Shown in pieces: positions 24,030 to 30,021 of a stretch of DNA of 30,021 nucleotides. A program made the translations under genes and the position numbers. A model generated the notes under the pieces. It was not told the origin of the DNA. It did no database searches and saw only the letters and a program-made list of their open reading frames with translations. The stretch spans positions 1-30,021 of the forward strand of contig CALBGF010000253.1 of the NCBI GenBank assembly GCA_937893635.1, read 5' to 3'. Source of the stretch: an uncultured Mollicutes bacterium (GTDB lineage: Bacteria > Bacillota_I > Bacilli_A > RFN20 > CAG-826). Numbering within the stretch: the stretch's first letter is position 1; each line of letters opens with the position of its first letter.

Positions 24030-24045
24030 AACATAATTTTATGTT
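24030..24045. promoter_or_regulatory. Perfect 16-nt palindrome just upstream of the Clp-type gene
   Basis: AACATAA, two central bases and TTATGTT (minus-strand orientation) end directly at the AGGAG binding site. It is not the CtsR direct repeat known from clp genes of Bacilli. It could be an operator or a small hairpin next to the ribosome binding site. Confidence 0.45.
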
Positions 24046-24094
24046 AATACTCTATAATTTTTGCCTAGATATTTGTTTTTATACTTTTATTAAT

Positions 24095-25066
24095 CTATTT
24101 AACTTTCTTTATAGGTCTTATATATTTCCAAAAACGTTTTGTATCATGGTAGAAATAGAAAACGCGTCCTTGTGTTAGATCTAACTCATAACCACTGCTC
24201 TTATAATCAAAGTCTTTCATAGCTTTTTCAATCTTTGCTTCTACTATTGCACTTTCTTTTTCAAAATCAAATGGTCCATGTTCAAAAACTATATATTCAC
24301 CTTCTGGGACAACCATCATTTGCATTTGAGAAGGTATATCGCCATCATAATTTAAAGGTAATCTTACGCCATAAGCTTCCGCTAGAGGAATACCCCAACT
24401 ACAAATTCTTCCATTTGGTTCGTTAATAAAAGCCATTATTTGTCCGCTGCTAGCATCACTCTCATTACCACCAATATCATCTAATTTACCTTTGATACTA
24501 TCAAGTAGACCGCATATTGTAGCGCAGTCTTGTCCTTTAATTTTACTTTGTTTATTCCAAAAATCACAATAACCTATACTTTCATAATTTCTAATATGCA
24601 AAAACTTATGTGCAGGAATTGTCACAAAATACACTTTAATATCATTTGTTTCACTAACCATACTTTTCTCCTTGCTTTCTAACAAATAGCAATCAAAGGG
24701 TTTAATTATTGTGCGTAAAACAACACAAGTAGGGTTATTACGATATTCACTTGGTGTTTTATCGTACGCATTTTTAAAAGCACGAGTAAAAGCTTCATGT
24801 GATGAAAAGCCATATTTAACAGCAATGTTTAATAAACTCTGATTAGTATCTCTAACATCTTTTAAAGCAAAAGCTAGTTTACGATATCTTAAATAGTCTC
24901 TTAAAGACATGCCGGATATTTTTTTAAACTTTCTTGAGACATAAAATTCTGAATATCCCAAATATTTGGATAAATCTTTTAATGTTAAAGAGACATCATT
25001 TTGCTTATTAATATTTTCATCAATTCTTAAAATAATGTCCTGAATACTTTTATCCCATTCTCTCAT
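24095..25066 (-). CDS. AraC-type regulator with C-terminal GyrI-like effector domain
   Basis: A 323-residue transcription factor. The N-terminal 110 residues hold the two helix-turn-helix units of the AraC/XylS family ('LSKYLGYSEFYVSRKFKK' and 'LLNIAVKYGFSSHEAFTRAF', ending 'TPSEYR'). Residues of about 140-320 form a GyrI-like (effector-binding) domain that usually binds small hydrophobic or cationic molecules, with 'GEYIVFEHGPF' as a recognisable segment. This SoxS/Rob- or BmrR-like design suggests control of drug or stress genes. AAAGGAGA precedes the ATG. It ends 77 nt before the Clp-type gene, with no clear terminator between them. Confidence 0.9.
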   Translation of the reverse strand: MREWDKSIQDIILRIDENINKQNDVSLTLKDLSKYLGYSEFYVSRKFKKISGMSLRDYLRYRKLAFALKDVRDTNQSLLNIAVKYGFSSHEAFTRAFKNAYDKTPSEYRNNPTCVVLRTIIKPFDCYLLESKEKSMVSETNDIKVYFVTIPAHKFLHIRNYESIGYCDFWNKQSKIKGQDCATICGLLDSIKGKLDDIGGNESDASSGQIMAFINEPNGRICSWGIPLAEAYGVRLPLNYDGDIPSQMQMMVVPEGEYIVFEHGPFDFEKESAIVEAKIEKAMKDFDYKSSGYELDLTQGRVFYFYHDTKRFWKYIRPIKKVK

Positions 25067-25093
25067 ATGTTTCTCCTTTGATTGACACTATTA

Positions 25094-25099
25094 ATTATA
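25094..25099 (-). promoter_or_regulatory. Candidate -10 box of the AraC-type gene
   Basis: The minus strand reads TATAAT, 28 nt before the ATG; the -35 region is weak, as is common for promoters that need an activator. Confidence 0.4.
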
Positions 25100-25143
25100 G
25101 ACATTTATTAACTATTTACTTGATTTGACTTGCATAGTTTTGT

Positions 25144-25578
25144 TTATTTGGAGTTTTTATACGATATTAATATATGGCAAGGCGCAAATATCAAAGCGAA
25201 TATAATTAATAAGATTGATCTTATCATAATCCCACTATAAATGAATAAAATGGATGGTATTATTGATAGTGATAATGCACGGAAAACGCTTGGCTTTTTA
25301 AAACATATCGTCCATATTAAGCAATATAAAATAGCTAAAATAGAATCCACGATAAGATATAATATCAGTCCATTACTAAAATAAAATCCAAAATAAGTTT
25401 TAGGAATATTAAAAATCATAAATATAAAAGAGCCAAATCTTCCGATTTGCTCAAAAAGTTCAACATATTTATTGTTGTATTTATTCACAAAACCGTCTTT
25501 GTACCTTAAGGCAAAAATAATGTTTGGAATCATAATAATTACTATAAATATTAATCCATAAATATTAAACCAATTCAT
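25144..25578 (-). CDS. Small four-helix membrane protein of unknown function
   Basis: A 144-residue hydrophobic protein with about four transmembrane segments (about 5-23, 50-80, 80-95 and 100-138). Conserved-looking polar parts are 'RYKDGFVNKYNNKYVELFEQ' between helices 1 and 2 and 'FAPCHILISYKN' at the C-terminus. I recognise the pattern as an uncharacterised Firmicutes membrane protein but cannot assign a function. The binding site is weak (GATGG). It lies 24 nt behind the cytidine deaminase gene, so it is probably the last gene of that unit. Confidence 0.65.
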   Translation of the reverse strand: MNWFNIYGLIFIVIIMIPNIIFALRYKDGFVNKYNNKYVELFEQIGRFGSFIFMIFNIPKTYFGFYFSNGLILYLIVDSILAILYCLIWTICFKKPSVFRALSLSIIPSILFIYSGIMIRSILLIIFALIFAPCHILISYKNSK

Positions 25579-25602
25579 AAGTTACCATCAATAATTTAAA
25601 TT

Positions 25603-25995
25603 TTAAATCCACCATTCTGGTGTTAAATTACCTAATGCTACTATTTTACACTTTTCATAATCTAACATGATTTCAATATTTTTATAATCATTTGGCATTA
25701 ATTGACTCATAAGTTCTCGACATGCTCCACAAGGAGGAATTGCTTTACCTTCAGAGTTTATTGCTATAATTTTTTTAATCTTATACTCACCATTAGTAAT
25801 CATATTAAATATGGCATTACGTTCAGCGCAAATTCCTAAACTACATGCACTATCAACACAGACACCAACATATATTTTTCCTGATTCTGTTTCTAATGCT
25901 GCACTTACTCCACCAGCTTCAATAATGCTAGAAACCTTGCGTGGATTAAGCACATTTTTTGCTGCATTATATAACTTATTCCATATTTTTTCCAT
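25603..25995 (-). CDS. cdd: Cytidine deaminase family protein
   Basis: A 130-residue zinc-dependent deaminase that would convert cytidine or deoxycytidine to uridine in pyrimidine salvage. The zinc and catalytic residues are present: 'CAERNA' (Cys56, Glu58) and 'PPCGACRELM' (Cys89, Cys92). The second segment, where typical Cdd has 'NVENASY', is replaced by 'GVCVDSACSLG', so a relative acting on another cytosine-like nucleoside (blasticidin S deaminase type) is possible. I chose ATG 25995, 7 nt after AGGTG; an ATG two codons earlier is too close to that site. It follows the ATC hydrolase-family gene by 10 nt. Confidence 0.82.
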   Translation of the reverse strand: MEKIWNKLYNAAKNVLNPRKVSSIIEAGGVSAALETESGKIYVGVCVDSACSLGICAERNAIFNMITNGEYKIKKIIAINSEGKAIPPCGACRELMSQLMPNDYKNIEIMLDYEKCKIVALGNLTPEWWI

Positions 25996-26005
25996 ATACA
26001 TTCAC

Positions 26006-26599
26006 CTATTTTTTAAAGAAATGGAAATCACAACAATCTCCGCCATAGCCTAATGTTTTTGTTCTTGAAAATCCCATTTTATTTAATCCACCATAAGTAA
26101 CATCATCAACATCACAAAATAAGCGACATAAATGAGCACAACCGTTTTCTACACACGCTGTATGCCAAAGACATTTAGTAATGGTTACATCAAAATAATC
26201 TTTGCCACGTTTTTGTTTATTCTCTTGTAAATCTGTTTTACGCATAAATTTAAGGAAAATTTTACTATATAGAGAATAAAATCCTGGCACTTTCTCCATC
26301 TTTTTCATTTGTGCGTGTTTTGGTGCCGCTATTTTTTCTAACATATATTTGCGTATATATTCATATGATGTTTCTTCTGATAATTCTTCTTTTAAAAACA
26401 CTTTATATAAAGCAATACGTGGCAATATTGTTTGAGTTAACGTTTTCATTTGATTTTTAGATTTATCTTTAGTATTTTGTATTATTTCATTAAGTAATTT
26501 ATCTTGCTTTTCAAATAATGCATTTCCTTTTTCATTGCCAAATTCTTCTATTAAGAATGTTTTAATTTGTTTTTGTTGCTTTATTGTCATGTTAGACAC
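26006..26599 (-). CDS. L-2-amino-thiazoline-4-carboxylic acid hydrolase family protein
   Basis: A 197-residue protein of the family named after the ATC hydrolase that opens the thiazoline ring on the way to L-cysteine. The diagnostic C-terminal pattern is present: 'CLWHTACVENGCAHLCRLFC' and then 'RTKTLGYGGDCCDFHF', with many Cys residues. Most family members have unknown real substrates. AGAGGTG precedes the ATG. It is the first gene of a likely unit with the cytidine deaminase and the small membrane protein. Confidence 0.8.
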   Translation of the reverse strand: MSNMTIKQQKQIKTFLIEEFGNEKGNALFEKQDKLLNEIIQNTKDKSKNQMKTLTQTILPRIALYKVFLKEELSEETSYEYIRKYMLEKIAAPKHAQMKKMEKVPGFYSLYSKIFLKFMRKTDLQENKQKRGKDYFDVTITKCLWHTACVENGCAHLCRLFCDVDDVTYGGLNKMGFSRTKTLGYGGDCCDFHFFKK

Positions 26600-26646
26600 C
26601 TCTCTTTAAATATTTAATTTTAAAATTTAAATTAACTATTAAAATT

Positions 26647-27408
26647 CTATTCTGTATATAAATTATAACATTTATATAAAATATCTATTAACTCTTTTTG
26701 ACTAGTTCCTCTTATTCCTAATAATTTCAAATCCACTTCTTCATTAGCTATTTCAGATAAAAAAGTTTTCATATCGTTTTCCACTTCTGCATTAAGCAAT
26801 TGCTTTGTATCCAGGCTTATTAATTGAGCTAATCGAAAGATATCGTTTTTATGTTTCTTTATATTTCTGCTATCAACATGCTCTCCATTGTTTTTACGTT
26901 TTTTTAAGTCTAGCCAAGCTTTTGCTTTAAAAGCAATTAAACAAGTTGGGCTTAAAACTGGTATATCATCAATCAATGTACGTCCATTTTTTAATAATTC
27001 ATAATATGATTCATTTAAAAGAATTGCAGATAAACTAGATATTTCTTCATCTATTGGAAGCGGAGTAAGAATTGCCTCATCTTTTATAACAAATTTCGGT
27101 TTTTTAGAAAATAATTCAATCATGTACGGATATTCATTATTTTTAGGATTTGTAAAGCGATAAAATTGTGCTCCACCTGTACTTTTATTTAAATGTTTAT
27201 ATTCAGCATCTTTGATATATTTCCAAAATGCTTTTCAAAACTCTGCTGTTAAAGATTCTACAATTAGCACTATATCTATATCCTTTGTTGCGCGAAAAGG
27301 CAATGCTTCATTTTCCATAATCAAATCACATGCAGTTCCGCCAATTATTACATACTGATTTTCAAGTCCTTTAAATTCTTTTCGAAATCCTTCAAGTCCA
27401 TTAATCAT
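26647..27408 (-). pseudogene. AbiEii-like nucleotidyltransferase (toxin) with in-frame TGA
   Basis: A 253-codon frame from ATG 27408 to TAG 26647 is interrupted only by TGA at 27237-27235 (codon 58). Before it, 'VIIGGTACDLI' and 'RATKDIDIVLIV' form the G-G-x-A ... D-x-D nucleotidyltransferase core of AbiEii/MenT-like toxins. After it the frame continues without any shift as 'KAFWKYIKDAEYKHLNKSTG' and on to a normal C-terminus. Residue 58 follows 'AEF', so a TGG-to-TGA change in a Trp codon is likely. The ATG overlaps the last 8 nt of the regulator gene, as in many toxin-antitoxin pairs. Only a C-terminal piece from an internal ATG (27123) is an intact ORF, and it lacks the catalytic core. A sequencing error remains possible. 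Confidence 0.8.
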
Positions 27409-28339
27409 TATTTAACAATCTCCTTTTTTGTAAATATTCTACTGCTTCTTCAATTCTTTCGTCGTTAGTATTTTTAAAAGACAAAATAACGGAAATATCA
27501 TCAGCGCTATCATCATTAGAGAATTGCTTTGGATTATATGCCCATATTTCAAGTTTAACTTGCTTATTAGGATCTATCAATTCATCATTTAAATCTTTTT
27601 TATTATAATCCTTTTCGCTTATCGCATAAGTAATAAGTTTGCTTGCGTTTAACATCGTTTTTTTAGACAAAGCAGTTTCTCCGGCAAAAACCATATTTTT
27701 ATCAACCTGTGTTTTATCTATATAACCAATTGATATAATAGGTGTAGATAAATATGCTTTGGCTTTTTCAAGCAATTCTAATCTAGCATATTTTGATTCT
27801 ATAAACTTATTTACTCCTGTTTTACCCGTAACAAATAGGCCACTATCTTCTAATTGCCTTACAGCTCTAGTAAGTGTCATTGCAGAAAACGGCAATGCTT
27901 TGCTTGCCTCAGAAATATATAATCTTTTTTCGTTATTATATAAGTAATATATAAATAATTGCTGAGTTGAATAAAAAAACTTTTCAATTGATTTATTTGT
28001 TTTACTTTCTTCCATAAGGATTGCTCCCATAAATGGTAAAAAAGCCTGCTTTTCAGTAATAAAAGGTATATTGTTTTCGATAAATGCTTTCCTACGATAT
28101 TCAGATATGTTTTTGAGCATAAACACAACAGGTATATCTTCAATTTGTCTGATTTTTTCTATTTGTTTTTGTAGTGTTGGAATGCTATTAAGTTCATATA
28201 GTGGTTGAAGCATTATGCATCGCGCTTTTTTTAAGTTTGCTACATAAAAATCATAACTATTTAAAATATAAATAGGTAATGATTTCTTCTTATTCCATGC
28301 CTCATATTCTATTTGTATTCCAAATATATTCATTAGCAT
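27401..28339 (-). CDS. Winged-helix regulator paired with AbiEii-like nucleotidyltransferase (putative antitoxin)
   Basis: A 312-residue protein of a family often found directly upstream of AbiEii-type nucleotidyltransferases. The segment 'RRKAFIENNIPFITEKQAFL' leads to 'PFMGAILMEE', a winged-helix unit covers about 120-180 ('ISEASKALPFSAMTLTRAVR' and 'QLEDSGLF'), and the C-terminal part ends in the 'SVILSFKNTNDERIEEAVEY' pattern. It probably represses its own operon and counteracts the partner toxin. AAAAGGAG lies 7 nt before the ATG, and the gene is controlled from a promoter inside a four-half-site array. It overlaps the toxin gene by 8 nt. The antitoxin role is inferred from arrangement and family. 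Confidence 0.75.
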   Translation of the reverse strand: MLMNIFGIQIEYEAWNKKKSLPIYILNSYDFYVANLKKARCIMLQPLYELNSIPTLQKQIEKIRQIEDIPVVFMLKNISEYRRKAFIENNIPFITEKQAFLPFMGAILMEESKTNKSIEKFFYSTQQLFIYYLYNNEKRLYISEASKALPFSAMTLTRAVRQLEDSGLFVTGKTGVNKFIESKYARLELLEKAKAYLSTPIISIGYIDKTQVDKNMVFAGETALSKKTMLNASKLITYAISEKDYNKKDLNDELIDPNKQVKLEIWAYNPKQFSNDDSADDISVILSFKNTNDERIEEAVEYLQKRRLLNND

Positions 28340-28350
28340 ATTTATTCTCC

Positions 28351-28413
28351 TTTTAACTTAATTATTTTCATTTTAACTTAAGTTGAGTTAAAAGTCAAAT
28401 TTTTAAGTTAAAA
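28351..28413 (-). promoter_or_regulatory. Promoter inside a symmetric four-half-site operator of the AbiE-like pair
   Basis: On the minus strand TTGACT (28393-28398), a 17-nt spacer and TAAAAT (28370-28375). TTTTAACTTA occurs at 28351-28360 and 28371-28380, and its inverse at 28384-28393 (one mismatch) and 28404-28413. Both pairs are spaced 20 bp and share one symmetry centre at 28382. The outermost site touches the ribosome binding site of the regulator gene. Confidence 0.8.
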
Positions 28414-28449
28414 GCACTTATAATCGTTGAATATTAATATAAGTCTAAT

Positions 28450-28498
28450 AAAAAAACGCATAATTTTCCAAAATTAATTGAGACTGTTTATGCGTTTT
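28450..28498 (-). terminator. Intrinsic terminator of lysS
   Basis: On the minus strand AAAACGCATAA (28488-28498) pairs perfectly with TTATGCGTTTT (28453-28463) around a 24-nt loop and is followed by more T. It lies 14 nt behind the lysS stop. Confidence 0.88.
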
Positions 28499-28511
28499 AT
28501 TAATTTATCTT

Positions 28512-30017
28512 TTATTTATCTAATGGTTTCATTGTTGGGAAAAGAATTACTTCTCTAATAGATGTTTGTTCAGTTAAGAACATTACTAATCTATCAATAC
28601 CAATACCAACACCACCACAAGGTGGCATACCATATTCAAGAGATTCAAGGAAATCAACATCCATTTGGCTTGCTTCATCATTTCCATTTTCTCTTTCTTT
28701 CATTTGTTCAACGAATCTATTTCTTTGATCGATTGGATCATTTAATTCTGTATATGCATTAGCGAATTCATGTCCACCAATATAAAGTTCAAATCTTTGA
28801 ACAAAACGTGGGTCAGTTGTATCAATCTTTGTTAAAGGAGAAATTTCAACTGGATGTCCACATAAGAATGTAGGTTGAATTAATTTTTCTTCACAGAATT
28901 TTTCAAAGAAAGCATTAATAATATGTCCTACAGTAAAGTGTTTTTCAACTTCTACACCTTTTTCTTTAGCTAAAGCAGTCGCTTCTTCTAAAGAGTAGTT
29001 ATTATTTTTAAAATCAATGCCAGTTTCTTCTTTAATCATTTCGCACATTGTGACAACTCTAAATGGTTTTGAAATATCAATTAATTCGCCTTCTGGATTA
29101 AAGATATTCATAAATTCAGATTTATTAGCAACCTTTTGTGCAGCGTGTCTAATTAATCCTTCAGTAATACGCATCATTGAAGATAAATCGCCATATGCTT
29201 CATATAATTCAATAGTGGTAAATTCTGGGTTATGAGTTAAATCCATACCTTCATTTCTAAATAATCTACCAATTTCATATACTTTTTCAAGACCACCAAC
29301 GATTAATCTCTTTAATGGTAATTCTGTGGCAATTCTTAAATAAAAATCTCTATTTAAAGCATTATGATGAGTAACGAATGGACGAGCAGTTGCGCCGCCT
29401 TGAATTGGTTGAAGCACTGGAGTTTCAACTTCAATAAAACCTAAAGAATCGCAATATTCTTGTACCGCTCTAATAATTTTTGGACGAGCAATAGCAATTC
29501 TTTTAGCATCTTCATTCATGATTAAATCAACATATCTTCTTCTATAGCGTTCTTCTTTATCAGTTAAGCCATGGAATTTTTCTGGTAATGGTCTTAGTGC
29601 TTTAGTTAAATGAGTATATTCTAAACATTTAACAGTTGGTTCGCCTGTTCTTGTTAACATTACAACACCTTTAACACCAACGATATCGCCAACGTCCGCC
29701 ATCTTGAATAAATCATATGTTTGTTCGCCAACATCATTAATACTAATATAAATTTGTTGTTTTCCTTTTACATCTTGGATAGAAAAGAAGCTTGCTTTTC
29801 CCATCTTACGGATAAACATAATACGACCGGCGATTGAAACATGTAAACCTAATGCTTCAACTTCTTCATGAGTTAAACCTGTCACTTTAGTGCGAATATC
29901 ACTAGAATAACATGTTCTTTCATAAGCTTGTCCAAATGGGTCGATATTTAATTCTTTTAATTTTTCTACTTTTTGTCTTCTAATTAACTCTTGGTCTGTT
30001 AATTCTCTTTCTTCCAT
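28512..30017 (-). CDS. lysS: Lysyl-tRNA synthetase, class II
   Basis: A complete 501-residue enzyme that charges tRNA-Lys with lysine in the cytoplasm. The N-terminal anticodon-binding OB fold covers about 55-150 ('VSIAGRIMFIRKMGKASFFS'). The class II catalytic core has motif 1 near 'FIEVETPVLQPIQGGATARP', motif 2 'FRNEGMDLTHNPEFTTIE' and motif 3 'GVGIGIDRLVMFL'. The length is typical of bacterial LysS. The ATG is 4 nt from the window edge, so its promoter and binding site lie outside. It ends with TAA followed by a strong terminator. Confidence 0.97.
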   Translation of the reverse strand: MEERELTDQELIRRQKVEKLKELNIDPFGQAYERTCYSSDIRTKVTGLTHEEVEALGLHVSIAGRIMFIRKMGKASFFSIQDVKGKQQIYISINDVGEQTYDLFKMADVGDIVGVKGVVMLTRTGEPTVKCLEYTHLTKALRPLPEKFHGLTDKEERYRRRYVDLIMNEDAKRIAIARPKIIRAVQEYCDSLGFIEVETPVLQPIQGGATARPFVTHHNALNRDFYLRIATELPLKRLIVGGLEKVYEIGRLFRNEGMDLTHNPEFTTIELYEAYGDLSSMMRITEGLIRHAAQKVANKSEFMNIFNPEGELIDISKPFRVVTMCEMIKEETGIDFKNNNYSLEEATALAKEKGVEVEKHFTVGHIINAFFEKFCEEKLIQPTFLCGHPVEISPLTKIDTTDPRFVQRFELYIGGHEFANAYTELNDPIDQRNRFVEQMKERENGNDEASQMDVDFLESLEYGMPPCGGVGIGIDRLVMFLTEQTSIREVILFPTMKPLDK

Positions 30018-30021
30018 AATT

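Noticed and set aside
23638..24036. 132-residue plus-strand ORF opposite the Clp-type gene
   Set aside because: It is antisense to a conserved Clp N-domain and D1, with Ser/Ile/Leu-rich composition typical of a shadow frame.
27235..27237. TGA read as tryptophan (genetic code 4)
   Set aside because: Trp is TGG in every intact gene, and TGA ends the SGNH-like lipoprotein, galT and walJ genes, the last in a typical ATGA overlap. An AT-rich code-4 genome would use TGA for most Trp codons.

Overview
The window is an AT-rich stretch of a cell-walled, low-GC Gram-positive chromosome, most likely a gut Bacilli/Erysipelotrichia-type bacterium. The grounds are a murA gene, lipoproteins with a clear lipobox, a c-di-AMP phosphodiesterase, and the Bacillus-like order rpsF-ssb-rpsR ... 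yybS-gdpP-rplI-dnaB-walJ-rlmH. All intact genes read as the standard bacterial code: tryptophan is TGG throughout, and TGA serves as a stop, although less often than TAA or TAG. Nearly all genes lie on the minus strand; only galT, a glycosyltransferase and a GH3 glycosidase lie on the plus strand.

Layout. 1-5032 (minus): a secreted or anchored metallophosphoesterase, a CmpB-family membrane protein and an RluA-type pseudouridine synthase, closed by a terminator that contains the last stop codon. Then come murA, a degenerate SGNH-like lipoprotein and the start of an unknown gene cut by the window edge. 5143-6735 (minus): an M6-type zinc metalloprotease lipoprotein, divergent from galT across a promoter region with a palindrome on the protease -10 box. 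6887-12106 (plus): class II galT, then a family 2 glycosyltransferase with a GH3 beta-glucosidase 11 nt behind it.

12142-21758 (minus): the replication/ribosome core. rpsF-ssb-rpsR has a structured leader and its own terminator. A DUF4143 AAA+ ATPase gene, preceded by four repeats on an exact 33-bp period, is inserted next and runs into yybS. gdpP has its own promoter with an 11-bp-arm palindrome and leads rplI, dnaB, walJ, rlmH and a zinc-ribbon/BspA-repeat protein. 21960-26599 (minus): a compact ClpA/ClpC-like ATPase without middle domain or canonical ClpP tripeptide, an AraC/GyrI-type regulator, a small membrane protein, a cytidine deaminase and an L-2-amino-thiazoline-4-carboxylate hydrolase family protein.

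26647-28413 (minus): an AbiE-like regulator/nucleotidyltransferase pair. The nucleotidyltransferase has an in-frame TGA at codon 58 and looks inactivated. The regulator gene sits behind a promoter buried in a symmetric array of four half-sites. 28512-30017 (minus): lysS with a strong terminator.

The most unusual signals are the 33-bp-phased repeats that include the -35 box of the DUF4143 ATPase promoter, the four-half-site operator of the AbiE-like pair, and the interrupted toxin gene. No RNA genes, CRISPR arrays, insertion sequences or complete prophage genes were seen, and no gene-free stretch exceeds about 200 bases.
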